From positions 1,116,001 through 1,180,000 of the forward strand of contig JAVTVJ010000791.1 in NCBI GenBank assembly GCA_034509425.1: a DNA stretch of 64,000 nucleotides. Reading direction: 5' to 3'. A program made the position numbers and the translations under genes. The notes under the pieces are model-generated. The model was not told the DNA's origin and searched no databases. It saw only the letters and a list, made by a program, of their open reading frames with translations. Source of the stretch: Eopsaltria australis (Eukaryota > Chordata > Aves > Passeriformes > Petroicidae). Shown here piece by piece: positions 37,146-49,500 of the stretch. Numbering within the stretch: the first letter of the stretch is position 1; each line of letters begins with the position of its first letter.

Positions 37146-39254
37146 ACCACACATTTTCCTTTACAAGATGTTACACTTGCTCTATGGTAGCTTTTAGTTA
37201 CTGAAGGATAATGCAGATGGATATGAAATCATTGTCTGGGAAACATAAATGAAAATTTTCTTCTTTCCCACATCAGGAAGCCAGCATAGTATTTTCCTGA
37301 TAAATTATTTATTTCCATTTGAGAAAGATTCCCTGTTATAGAAAAAATTACTTTAATCCAATTGAATAACTGGAAGATTATTATAAACTTCATTGGTTAA
37401 CTGTTGTCAACAAAAGGTTTTCTAAGTCTGATTTTGCTGGAAATCAGCTAAAGGGAACTTAAACCACAAAAGAGATGCAGGAATTTGACAGGATGAGTTG
37501 ACTTACTCATTGAAGTCTTTCACTGAGCAGTGAGATGACGAGTTTGGAAATACTTGCAGGTCTGCACAACATAAAAAGTAGTAAACATCCAGAAAAACTT
37601 TGGTTCATATTTCTTTTTAAAGACAACCAAAAAAGCAAAAAAACAGACTGTGGTGAAAGAAAAGCGATAAAGTAAACCCCAGCTAACTAACCAGTTCTCC
37701 ACAGAGTATACACTCTCTGAGTCACAGGACCATTACCAACTCTAGGACATTGTGTGGGCATTGTATTTTCATTTTACTTGAATACTTTCAAAACACTTTT
37801 CAACAACTATTTACTTGACTATTTTCAGCATCCAGTGCTATATGTTATACGATGCAGTGTAGTTCAGGAAGTTACACTGAAATATTCTCTTTTCCCCACT
37901 GTATCTTTATGAAAAAGTTAAGAGAGACTCTGATGATTGACAGACACTATATATGCTAAGTTTGCAAGTCCACAGCAATCTTTCTGAAGATTATGAAATG
38001 ACTTCTTGAGGTTTTAGTGTTTATTTAGCACTGGAACGGTAAGATATATTGCAAAAATACAGCTAAAATGTATGTTACTTAAGGTATGAGTCTCATGTGC
38101 CTTAACAGCTAAGCTCCAAGTGACCTCAATGTCCTCTCCGAATTAATGTCCACATCATGTACTTAAGAGCTCTTTGAAATGTTTTGTATCCTAAATAGTC
38201 TTTTTGGCTTGAAAGAGTTAGTTGTCACCCAAACAGGGTATTTATTAAGTTAAACTTAGTCACAGAAAGGATTTCTATTTGGTACAGAAAGAGGATTTGT
38301 GTGCAACTTATGTTGGTTTGTTAGTCTTTCCTGTCCCACTTCTTTACCTTTCTGGCGATGAAAAAAAGATGCTAGCACCAAAACGTCCTGCTTCTGAATA
38401 TGGGAGCCCATAGTAATCTTTCCACATAGTTTTGAAATGAAGAAAACTGCTCATTACCAAGTTAGATTGTAGTCTTTAAAAGTGCTTTCTGAAGTCTCTG
38501 CCAGAGAAACATCATTAAAAATTCAGTACACAGCTCACTCATCTCATTTGTCCCCAAGTGTGCTGTGCATCTGCTGCTCTGGATAAATTAAAGTATTTCA
38601 ATTCTTCAAAGAATGATCTTTGAAAAACACAGAACCTGTTGGTCAAAACTAGAAATATTGCTTTAGTTTAAAGAGATTAAGGGGTAAAAACCTGATTTTT
38701 CTTTAAGTAGCTTAGCTTCAAATGATGTTGAGCCTCTACAGGGTGCATGCAAATATAAGAGGATAGTAAAACTACCATCAGGAAAATTGTGTTCCTTTTC
38801 ATATGCAGATTCCTATCCTTAACGTGGCCTTTTAATTAGCTTGATTATAGTGGTGCTTACTTGTTAGTGCCTCAGTGCTTTAATTTAAGAAACTGACTGT
38901 GTGTTCATTATAAATTCCTATTTTCAAAGATTTATAAATAAAACTGAGCAGCAGCAACCACAACAGAAATGAAAGATAAATTTGCTTGGAAAATGTGATG
39001 AGAGAAATATCACTTGGGGATATTTTCAAACACTTTCAGCTCAAACTTGACTTCTGCTTGGCACAGTTAAGAATTGTGCATGTTACAGGTTAACTCTTCA
39101 AGCTTTAAAGTGTAGGTTTTTGTATAATTTCTGTTGTTCAGCATATGAAATGCTTAATTAGGACATAGCACAAATGTATAGAAACATTGTAATTGATGTA
39201 AGTAAAAAGGTGGCTTGAGAACCAGAGCGTGGTTGTATAGAGAGTTGGAGAAGA
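37146..39254. other. Unassigned AT-rich sequence
   Basis: No gene or repeat family is recognised. Confidence 0.6.
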
Positions 39255-39259
39255 ACTGG

Positions 39260-40046
39260 TGTACTGGTTTGCAAGTAAACTGGCGGGAGAAATGAACCCC
39301 ATTCGTTTACCTGAAGAGAGATTTCAGGCCAGAGTTACAATTTAATAGAAAGATTACAAAAAATGCAATGATACACAGAGAACTGGCTTAAACCCATAGA
39401 GTCAGAGTAGAACGTGCTTTCGGTCAGTGCTTGTCAAAGTCCTATCAAGTGGTGGTTGCAATCCTGTTGAAGTGATGGTCACAGTCTTGTCAAAAGCAGT
39501 GGTCCTGTGGAAGATCTGATCCTCCTCTGCATCCATCAAGTGATGCTGGTGTTGTCCCAAGTTCCCAAATCCACAGATTTATATGCTCAGGTTTTGGTAG
39601 GAGTGCTCAGCATCTTCCCCCAGGGTGGGGAGCTTCACAGTGGATTGATATAATACTGTGAGTCATGGGATATTTGGAAGTCTTTGATGGTCTAAGTCCG
39701 TGCAGCTGCCCATTCTGCTGGTGTCATTGGGTCCATGATGGCCCATCAGCAGAGACTATCCCTCAGAATGGGTGTAAATGTGCTGGTGCTTCCCCAGAGG
39801 GAGTTATCACAGCTGAGTCGTCTGTGAAGAAAAAGAAACACTACCCTGCCTTGCAGGGTTGCCTCTTTTTCCTTATCTAATTTAACACCCAGCCTGTAGC
39901 CTGAGGTGTCTGGTGTGCACAGGGCAGGTCCTGCAAGTGACCCATTATCTGCAGTTCATTAGAAACGAAGTAGAGGGGCCTAGAATACACAGTGTGGTTA
40001 CACCCACATAGTCCTAAACTGGCACTCTACTCCTGTAACCAGGACA
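39260..40046 (-). mobile_element. Complete solo LTR, minus strand, with perfect 5-bp TSD
   Basis: The 787-bp element is flanked by ACTGG on both sides (39255-39259 and 40047-40051), an exact 5-bp TSD. Its ends are near-perfect inverted repeats: TGTACTGGTT on the left, and on the right the complement of TGTCCTGGTT. Orientation comes from minus-strand signals: a TATA box (ATATAAA, complement of about 39578-39584) and ATTAAA (complement of 39341-39346) 230-240 bp downstream, then about 80 bp of U5. A much older relative lies at 25470-26366. With no internal genes it is a solo LTR of ERVL type. Confidence 0.9.
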
Positions 40047-40051
40047 ACTGG

Positions 40052-40383
40052 TAAACACTTCATAATTGCTGTATTTAGGAAAATATTGTTTTGTATTTGA
40101 GGATTCAGAGTCTGTTACTCATGCAGAAATTATTGCCAGAAGAGCGTTTTAATAAATTCACATACCACAATCTTTCAAACACCTGAGAATCTGCATATAC
40201 ACAGTTAATATAGGTGAAGAAAACATCAGGGCTGGCTCAATGGCAGAATTCAGTTTTGGAGTGACAACAGAAGAAATTTGAATGCGATCAGTGTTTAAAG
40301 GCAGGATTGGAAAAAGTGTTCAGGAGTCTCAGAAGGTAAAAATGAGTAAGGAAGGCTGGCAGAGGTAAGTGGGTTTTCAGGTT
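40052..40383. other. Unassigned spacer between two LTRs
   Basis: Nothing recognised. Confidence 0.5.
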
Positions 40384-40735
40384 TCTCATGCTTTAATCCC
40401 GTCTGGCAACAAAGCCCTTCAGAGCTCCTCACTTACCCTAGTGGGATGGGGGAAAGAATCAAAAAGTAAAAGTGAAAGAACTTATCAGTGAAGGTGAAGA
40501 TAATTTAAAAGGTAGCTTGCAAGCTGCACATGCAAACAAATCAAACCAAACCAAGGTATTAATTCGTCACTTCCAATGGGCAGGCAGATACTCAGCCACC
40601 TCCAGGGAAGCAGGGCTCCATTACGTGAGGTAGAGAATTGAGAAGACAAACGCCAGAAATCTTTCATCCACCTTTTTTTCTTCTGTTCACATATATTTAG
40701 CCCAAGAGAGGAGCCATGGCACTTCCCACACATCA
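40384..40735 (-). mobile_element. LTR remnant, minus strand, related to 10621-11201
   Basis: The complement of 40384-40690 aligns with the part of the solo LTR at 10621-11201 that follows its TATA box. Shared blocks include the one around CTGGAGGTGGCTGAG, CTGCCTGCCCATTGGAAGTG, and a GGTTTGG/TTTGC stretch. The 3' terminus is on the left (TCTCATGCTTTAA, complement of TTAAAGCATGAGA), a decayed version of the family end. A TATA-like ATATAT lies near 40690-40697. Sequence further right (to about 41000) does not match the family U3, so the element is either truncated or carries an unrelated U3. Confidence 0.7.
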
Positions 40736-43659
40736 GCCTCCTCTCATCTTGGGACTCCTTTCTGGGAAAGGAGAGGAAGCAGGAATGCTACCCAAGCACA
40801 TTGCCATGAGGAGAGGGGAGGATCAGAGGGGAGTGCCTCAATAAGTGGAGCTTCTTGCTCCTCTAGTTGTCAGGACAGGAGTTGGTCCTTTGGGTACTAC
40901 ACCTTTTCTCAGCAGCAGCCAATGGCTGAGCTGTTAGGTCAGATCAGCTAAACTTCGTAGGCTCCAACCCTCTACCTTCTGCCTGTGGTCTTGAGCCAGC
41001 TCTACTGATGTTGATGAAGGAGTGAAGAGCCATCTGTGCTAAACGACTGCATGACTGCAGCTTTTGATATGCAAGTTGAGTAGCTACTTGGTTTCCTCAA
41101 AAGCTCATTTTGCAAGACTTCATGGAGAGAGAAGAATCAGGCCATTTAATTTAATGGACCATTAAAGTCACCAGCAAGCTGCCACAGATAGGACAGCTGC
41201 GATGGTCTGTACCAGAGGCACAGTTGTTTGCCTCATCACATCATATTCTAAACCATTTAAAAACTTTTTTTAATGATTTGAGGCAAATGTATTATTTAAA
41301 CAGAGAAACACTACTGAATCCAAGTCACCCAAAGGGAAAAACAAGGTTATTATGCTGATGAAAAGAAGCTTAATTTGCTTCTTAAGATAAAGGTGGCTCT
41401 TCAGGTGCTGTGACTTTGCAGAGGTGCAGTCCAACACAGTATTCATCAACAAATTTCAGGGTTTTTAAGATCAATTGATGAAGTCCATCTGTCAGTGAGG
41501 ATGCTCTTCCAGGATATTTTAAGGCAGACTCCATAGTGAAGGCTGATTTCATGTACAGAGAAAGGAGTACAGGTGTTTTCACTTAAAAGTAGCAATAACC
41601 CCAGCTTCCTCAATTTGACTTTTGCAACTGTGCAGAATCTGCATCTGCAGCTGAATAGGATTTGATATTTTACATTTTGATAGTGGTACCCTGATTTTCT
41701 TTCTAGAGAAATTTTTGTGGAGGCCTTCAAACTTACTCCCAACCTTGAAAGAATTGGCTGCAACTTCAGATTCTAAAGATTAATAATGAAAGAAGCCTTG
41801 GAGCCTAATAGACATTGGCTTGGACATGATGAGGGAGGGCTTAAAAACAGAGAAGACAGCATTTGACAGAATGGCTTTCATCCACAGCTGTCAGCTGCAG
41901 TCACCAGAGGGCACATTCTTGTCCCTGCATAAAACAGAGAGAAAACCAGGTGAGTACCCTTTGAGAGCCAATTTGTGCTTTAAAGGTATTATGTATTTCC
42001 AGGTGAACTAACATAACATAGAGAATGTAGCCAACATAAGCATTTGAAGTGCACACCTGCTTCCAGGTTGAACAAGGTGTATGCATGTGGTTACCAAACT
42101 GGTTTTTGACAGGAAGGGCAAAATCTCTATGTCATGAGCAGTAATCACAAGGAGGCCTCCTACAGTGTGAGATCCCACTCCTTTCCCAACAACTCTTCTC
42201 CTATTTTCTCTCCAGATTTTATCAGCAGTGTGACAGACAAACAGGCTGCTAATAATTTGTTCTTCCACCCCCTCCTCCTCCTCTCAACTGTTTTTAAATG
42301 GAGTGTGTAATTTCACAGTATTGGATGCTTAATATTATCTGTGTACAACATGAATTGCATCTTCTTCCTACCTGCTGGAAGATATTAATTTAACTGGCAG
42401 CTGTTGCAAGAATTAAGAGAAACAAGGACAGACAAAAAAAAACAATTGAAGTTATGTACCACAAAGGAAGAAAATATATGAACTTTTGATTGATGGATAG
42501 AAATGCTGGTTCTATGACAGAAATTAAACATTTCCTTCCCCTAATATTTTGCTACATTCCTCCTCTGACTTTAAAATTCAGTACAAATATGTAGGATAAA
42601 ACCACAAAGCATTCACAAAAACTGCTTTCTGGGTCAAGATGGAGCAAATAAGTACTTTTGAATGCAAAATCTGGAGAAGGCATGGGAAAGTGATAGCTCC
42701 TTTAAGCTAATGTAGTATTTTTAAGAGAAGTTTCTGGTGATGTACATGACTAATGCATAGACAAGCATGAAGCTGCTGTGCCAGTGTGGGCACAAGCAAG
42801 AAGCAGAGTACGAGAGCCCCAAGACACAGCACTGTGTCTTGCTGCATCTGTAGAGTGAGGAAGATTTGTAAGTCTACTTTGTCCTGTGTGACCAAGAGCA
42901 CAGGAAAAGTCTGTGTTCAGCTGCCAGATCAGGCATTTGCTGACATGAATGCCAGGCTTTTTGGGTGAAAACTGATGAAGTTATAGTTGTAACCTGTACC
43001 TGTATATTGGGAACAAGTGTAAGAGAGTGGCAACATGGGTTTGTTTGAATGCTTTGTATGTACAAGCAAAATGCACAGCAGAATATTTAGAAAGTCTTCG
43101 GAAAACCTGTAAGACTCTTGAAATTACTAAACATTCATAACAGCAGAATCTGAATTTGTACAGAAAGCCTCTAATAAGGACAATAAATTTTAAATTCTTC
43201 TCAGCATAAGAGCAGAAGCTGAGCAGGAAAAGCTTTAATATAAAGGCCTGTAAGTTTCGGTTACACAGGGTAGTTTACAGGTCTCAGCTGCAAGAAAAAA
43301 ACAATACAACAAAATGTTTACTGCTGAGTTTGCTATAAAGAAATAAACTTTTCAGATATTTTTAAAGAAAGAGAACAATGTCCACATTTTTCAATATAAA
43401 GCCAGGTTTTGGTTTCATCTGGAAAAAACCCACAGACTAAACTCACAACCTTGATTTACCTGGTGACTTTTAAGAGCTGTGCATGCTGAGACATAAAGAT
43501 GAGAAACTGCAAGAGCCTTTGGCAGTGCCAAGTGGAGAGCTCAGCAAAGAGCTGGCAGACACTTAAGAAGGTGGCTGTCTTAGGGTTCAGGGTGCTGATG
43601 CCTTTCTGATAGCAGTTCAAAAGACCAAAGTTGGATTATGCAAGCAAAATTCGAAGCAC
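40736..43659. other. Unassigned sequence
   Basis: No gene recognised. The leftmost about 270 bp may be the U3 of the LTR remnant ending at 40735. Open frames up to 105 codons (41446-41763, minus) have no recognisable domain. Confidence 0.55.
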
Positions 43660-43664
43660 TAGGT

Positions 43665-44579
43665 TGTTGGAGTTTGGATTTAGTTTTTTACCTCAGGAAT
43701 TTTCCTCCCATGGGTTGCTAAGAGACTAATGACTGAGCTAATAGCTGAGTACTTAAGAGAACAAAGCACAAGGCTAGAGCCTTTCTCCTTGGCAGGGTGG
43801 GGCAGAATTGCCCTCATGGAAGCCGGGCTGACAACGCGAGATTTGGAGCAAGGGCAGGGGGGAGGTCACGCTCTCTTGCTCGGGACCCTCGGAGCTGGAC
43901 GGTCGGAGCTGCTGTCTGCTGAACCCACGGCCCCCTGAGAAGCCAGCACGGAGCTGCCGGTCTGTCTGCTGTGAGTCTTTTCTCTCTCTGCCCCATCGGG
44001 AGCTGCCTGCCACCAGCCTGTCTCTCCCCCGCTCCTCCTCGCAGCTCCGAGTTTTTTGCTACACTGTAACTGGGCTTCCCCCCCCCCCCGCCCCCGCTCG
44101 CCGAGACCTCTTGCCGTCCCAGCTCCCTGTGTCCAGGGATCCTGCTGCAGCACGGACACCAGCCGCCCCCGAGGGTCTGTGGAGCAAAGGCTCTCCTCCA
44201 TCCCTCCGTGCCTCGGGCAGCCGCCATTGCCGTCTGCGACCTGAGCTCACGCCGGAGCGCCCCCTGCAGGCACCGGGGAATCACCGCACCCAGAGCGCCC
44301 CTGCGGGCTGTGACTGGAACTGCACCGAAGGGAAAGGTGCCTGAAGCCGAGCAGGCTGCCACTGGGTTTCTGGTTCTGACTGTTGGTTAACGCCATAGCT
44401 GTTGTTATTTGTTAGCTTTGTTTTAGATATTAGGAAAGACCTGTTATTCCTATTCCCATATCTTTGCCTGAGAGCCTCTTGATTTCAAATTCATAATAAT
44501 TTGGAGGAAGAGGGGTTACAGTTTCCCAAGGGAAGGTTCCTGCCTTCCTTAACAGACCCCTGTCTTTCAAACCAGGACA
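43665..44579 (+). mobile_element. Complete solo LTR of the same family as the 3' provirus, perfect TSD
   Basis: The 915-bp element starts TGTTGGAG and ends CCAGGACA. It is flanked by TAGGT at 43660-43664 and 44580-44584, an exact 5-bp TSD. It aligns nearly end to end with the reverse complement of the proviral LTR at 61569-62462; the closest part (about 44230-44470) differs at few positions. It carries a TATA-like TACTTAAGAG (near 43751-43760) about 85 bp from its start and a GC-rich R/U5 with a run of about 12 C at 44079-44090. It is the most GC-rich part of the window apart from the proviral LTR. The 111- and 182-codon open frames inside it are antisense chance. Confidence 0.93.
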
Positions 44580-44726
44580 TAGGTTTACATTGAGATTTTT
44601 TTCCTGTACTTGGTGGTTGTCTGGCAAAGCATGAAGAAGGTAAGACCAAGATTGTTCTTCCCCAGCTTCCCTAGAAGGAATCAGGCTACTGGAGATTGTG
44701 GGGTGATGGTTTGTGAGATGGAGCCT

Positions 44727-45627
44727 TGTATTGGTTTTGCATGGCCTGGTTTTGGTAGCGGGGGGTGCTCAGAGGTGGCTTCTGTGAGAAGCTGCTGGAA
44801 GCTTCCACCATGTCAGACAGAGCCAACAGTCCCTGGTGGCTCCAAAGATGGACATGCCCCTGGCCAAGGCTTGGCCAATTAGAAATGGTGGTAATGCCTC
44901 TGTGATATTTTTAGGTATTTAGAAATTTAGGAAGAAATCAAAACAGAAGTTTTTGCTGTTTTATTTCAACCAGAGAAGAGTGAGTACATTTGAGAAGAAC
45001 AACTCTGCAGACATCAAGATCTGTGTAGGAGGGGAAGAGGTGCTCCAGGCACTGGAGCTGAGGTTCCCCTGCAGCCCATGGTGCAGACCATGGTGAGGCA
45101 GCTGTGCCCCTGAACCCATGGAGGTCCCTGGGGAAGCAGAGATCCACCTGCTGTGTGTGGAGGAGTCCCAGGCCAGAGCAGGTGAATGCCTGACTGGAGG
45201 CTGTCAGCCTGTGGGAGATCTGTGGAGAGAGGCTCCCCTGCTGGAGCAGCCTGTCCTTGGAGGGCTGCACCCTGTGGAAGAGTGAGCCACACTGCAGCAG
45301 TTTGGGGAGGACTGGTGCATGTGGGATGGACTCACAGTGCAGCAGCTCACAGGCAGCTGTTGCTCATGAGATGGATTCACACTGGAGAAGTTCATGGAGA
45401 GCTGTCACCCGTGGGAGACACTATCCTGCTCAGATTCTGTTAGTAATAAATTCACTTCATATCTCTAAGTTGAGCCTGTTTTGCCCTTGATCATGTTTGA
45501 TGAGTGATGTCTCTCAGTCCTTATCTCAATCCGTGAATTCATTGTGTAAATTTTCTCTCTCCAGTTGTAGAGGGGACTGAGTGGCTTTTGAGGGTGCCTG
45601 GCATCCAGCCTGGGTCAACTCATGACA
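44727..45627 (+). mobile_element. Solo LTR, ERVL type, second family
   Basis: The 901-bp element begins TGTATTGGTTTTGCATGGCC and ends GGTCAACTCATGACA, with AATAAA at 45445-45450 and a CCAAT motif near 44874-44878. It matches the truncated inverted copy at 7200-7827 very closely. Flanks are AGCCT (44722-44726) and CACCT (45628-45632), agreeing at three of five positions, so either the TSD has decayed or one flank has changed. It lies 142 bp to the right of the TSD of the previous solo LTR, in the same orientation but from a different family. Confidence 0.88.
45445..45450 (+). terminator. LTR polyadenylation signal
   Basis: AATAAA followed by a T/GT-rich U5-like segment inside the solo LTR. 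Confidence 0.65.
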
Positions 45628-45684
45628 CACCTGCAAGATCATTTGTTTAGTCTGAATTTTGGCTGGTTTTGGTAATCCAGGGTC

Positions 45685-46569
45685 AGGACTCTAAGCAAGT
45701 TTGCTGACAATACTAAATTGGCTGTCAACTCCCTTGAGAGCAGACAGGCCCTGCAGAGAGATCCAGGCAAATTAGAAAGACAGGTAGTCACCAAATGTAT
45801 GAAGTTTAACAACAAATGCCAGATTCTGCACCTGGGATGCGGCAACTGCTTGTATAGAATGGGGAATGAGAGGCTGGAAGGTAGTGCCGTGGAAAGGCAT
45901 CTGGGTGTCTTGGTAGATGGTAAGTTGAACATGAGCCAGCAGTGCCCTGGCAGCCAGGAGGGCCACCCGTGTCCTGGGGACATCAGGGACAGCATCGCCA
46001 GCCGGGCAAGGGAGGGGATTGTCCTGCTCTGCTCTGCACTGGGGCAGCCTCACCTCGAGTGCTGGGGGCAGTTCTGGGTGCCACAATAAAAAACAGATAT
46101 TAAGCTATTAGAGAGCGTTCAAAGCAGGGCCATGAGGATGGTGAAGGGTCTGGAGGGGAAACCACATAACGAGAGGCTGAGGTCACTTGGTTTTTCGGCT
46201 TGGAGGAGACTGAGGAGAGACCTATTGCAATCACAAATACCTTGTAAGGGGAAGTGGAGGGGCAGGTATGGATCTCTTCACTCTTGTGACCAGTCACAGC
46301 ACTCAGGGAAATGACATGAAGGCAAGTTGGGGGAGGTTTAAATTGGATATACGGAAAAAGTTTTTCGCCCAGAGGGTGTTTGAGCACTGGGACAGGCTCC
46401 CTGGGGAAGTGGTCACAGCACCAAGCCTGACAGAGCTCAAGCATTTGGGCAATGCTCTCAGGCACATGATGTGGCTCTTGGGGTGTCCTGCACAGGACCA
46501 GGAATTGGACTTGATGATCTGGATGGGTGCCATCCTACTCAGCATATTCTATGATTCTATGACTCTATG
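45685..46569 (+). mobile_element. CR1 LINE 3' part, plus strand
   Basis: It starts inside the reverse transcriptase (GCAAGTTTGCTGACAATAC near 45695-45713), continues through the ORF2 C-terminus and 3' UTR (GGACAGGCTCCCTGGGGAAG near 46391-46410) and ends with the tail ATTCTATGATTCTATGACTC (about 46546-46565). The FADD box reads FADN, so the catalytic pair is lost. It is 5'-truncated and sits 57 bp right of the second solo LTR. Confidence 0.94.
45718..46089 (+). pseudogene. CR1 ORF2 C-terminal fragment (relic)
   Basis: A 123-codon open stretch follows the CR1 C-terminal pattern: a basic stretch with KCMKFNNKCQILHLG (near residues 26-40), then RHLGVLVDGKLNMSQQC, then LCSALGQPHLECWGQFWVPQ at the end. 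It would be the part of the retrotransposon protein after the polymerase core, with the core and endonuclease missing. The reading frame survives here by chance; the element is dead. Confidence 0.85.
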
Positions 46570-49500
46570 TTTAAATTTGGAGGTACCTCATTTTGGACAG
46601 GCTAGGCAGTGGAACTGTATGCGCTGATGCTTATAGCCAGCTCATCAACCTCAATACTGCTACATGATTCAAATACTGATACACATTTGAGAAGAGAAGT
46701 GAAGTGGTGATATTTTACTTACAGTTTACCCTGGCAAAAACTCTCTGAATATTCAACATGAACATATGCTTTTATTACCGTCTCCTTATATTATCTTCAT
46801 TAGGGTGAACAACATCCAAAACCATAAATAATCGTTGAAGATACAATATGTGATGCCTAGAAGTAGGGGATTAAAAAAAATCCAGTTAATACACCAGCTG
46901 TGAGACCTAACCGTACACAAGAGTTAAGCCAGAAGTTAAATTATTGCAAATATAGGCCCAAAGCAGTAAATCAGTATTCTTCCAGCCTCTAACCAGGAGC
47001 CATGGATTGTTATCCAGAGAAATGATGAAGTTATTCCAACACGTCTGTTGTTTTGCTTACCATAGAAAAGAATAAATTAGATGCAGTGCTTTTAAATAAA
47101 TGTCCAGTAGACACAAAGCTTGATATGGAAAAAAAAATACCACTTGATTTATAAAATACACAGTGCTCCAAATTCAAACCACTCAAAATGGAAAGCCTGT
47201 CCAAATGAATTACAGTAATGAGTGCAGTTAGGAGGATTAACTTCTGATGATATGTGTGTAATGTGGGAAGGCAAGCAGTGGACATTATTCTTGTAACACA
47301 ATACATGAATCCCAGAAATGTACTCCTTCTCCTAGCTGCAGACTATCAGACCACAGAAAACCATCTGCCAATTTGTACAGCCACAAGAAGTCAATTTTTT
47401 AAATTTATTTTTGGCACATTAGAGGATGGGTGAGGGTGTTACATGAGGGAGAGTTGGTAGCTTTTTGTGTAGTCTGGACCTTTGCGTCAGGTTTGTGGGA
47501 GTGAGAAGATTTAAGCTCATAAGCCTATTTAGGAGTGGAGGGCTCCTAGAAGAGAAGATGGAGGGAGATTTCAAGTTGCCTATTTTAAAATACCTTGTGG
47601 GATACATACACCACTAAATGCTGTAATTGTCAGTGCTTGATTAATTTGCTTGCAAGGGCTGTTAATAAGACACTAATAGAATTAAAGGACAGGTGGGTTT
47701 ATTGTGCTACCTTCCCAAGCTGAGACTAATTTTCCCCTGTATCGACACAGAATTTGTGCTCGTAAATGCAGAACTTTCAAGACGGCTTTTAAACTCATAT
47801 TTGCAAATTGAGATGGAGATAAAACTCTGGTTTCCTCAGTGCTTTTTATGTGTTTTTAAGGAACTTTTCCTCAGTAGCTGAGAAGCCAGAACAGGTCATG
47901 GAAACAATTGTAAGACTGAACTGGGAAGAATGAGATTCATCCAAGAACACCACCAGTGAGATCACAAGAGCTGCAAGTGGGTTTGTTTTTCACAGGAGTG
48001 AGTGAAGCTCCATGCAGAAGTCTGGTAAGTGAGCAGTGGCTGGAGCTTCACAAGACAGGATGTGAGTAGTGAGACTTGGCTGTGAAGTACTGCAATTCCC
48101 ATCTAGGTATTATCTTCATTTCAGATATTCTGTGTGAGTGACAGAGAAATTGGATAACTTTAGATATAATAAATATAATTGAATAACTTTCACAGGCAGG
48201 GAATGGATAAAAATAAATATTCAGAAAAAAACCTAAAAAGGCTGGGCTAGAAAACTTGAAAGAACTAATCTGCATTGTTGACAATTGGTTATTGGTTTGG
48301 TTTTCAAGCTAAACTTTGACCTCTTAGAAAGAAAACTTAAGAAGAAAATACAGCTAATGAGGACATAGTAGGGCACAAGAAGAATACAAAAACCAGTGCT
48401 ATACTACCCCTTGAGATGGACTATATGGAGATGAATGTGATAGTTCAACCAAGTTATTTACCAAATGCAAATAAATTACTGTGTGCAGTTAAGTGACAAG
48501 AAATAATCAAAGATACAAAAAGCACTCCTCTGGGAAACTGAGAGGATTAGATTTGTTTGCCTTGCAGAGGAGATTAATTACTGTTACTGAACATAATAAA
48601 TGCAAAAGAGGAAGTAGATGAGAAAAGTATGTTTGCCAAATCTTACAGCAAAAGAATAAAATTACATCCAGTAAAAAATTAAAGGCAAGAAGTGTAAGAC
48701 TAATTGCAGGACTTCTTTAATGATAATATAAAATTAGCCTCTTGAATTGATTGCCACAATATGTGAGCTCAGTAAGGTTTGGAAAGGGGAATGTATATGG
48801 CTAATGAGGCTCTTTGGCAGTCACAATAGTGCAAACTGAGAAGAACTGAAGATACAAACCAAGGACGTAATGAATACCCAGAACATTATATATGTAGTCA
48901 ATCATGACTAGCATTTCTGTTGTTTTCCTGAATACCAGACAATGCTTCCAGCTCTTCAAGTATGCAAGAAAGTGCAAATAACAGTGCTGTGTTGTATAAT
49001 AAGAGGCAATCTCTGTCCTGAAGCATGTATAAAGGATATATAAACATTGGTGCATTGGAGAGTCAAAGGCACTTTGAAAGCCAGAAGAAATTTTGCTAGT
49101 GAATGTTAAATGTCAGGCAACTGTCACAAATCAAGTTTGCAACTCTAGACTAAAACACTGACAGCGGGGAATTTTTGTTAGGTGGCTTTATCTGAGTGTT
49201 TCTTCTTGTCCGTTACTCACTTGAAAGGCAGAGACTCCCCAGTGTTATCCAGGCAGCTGGTGTTGACAAAATGTGAATCAGACAAGAAATGAAATCTCCA
49301 CTAAGTACCTACCTTATTTAGGAATGAACCCTCTGGGATCAGTCATATATGCAAAATGTAAGAATAGTAATGAAATCGTGTCTAGTTTTTGAGAAATAAA
49401 CAAACAAACAACCCCCAATTTCTTAACTATGAGTTGCTATTTGGTTTAAAAAACTTTCTCGCTAAGGATTTCAATTCTCTCTGACAAAAAGTCACATTTT

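Noticed and set aside
43814..44362. 182-codon open frame on the minus strand
   Set aside because: It is antisense to a solo LTR with defined edges and TSD; GC-rich DNA lacks stop codons by composition.
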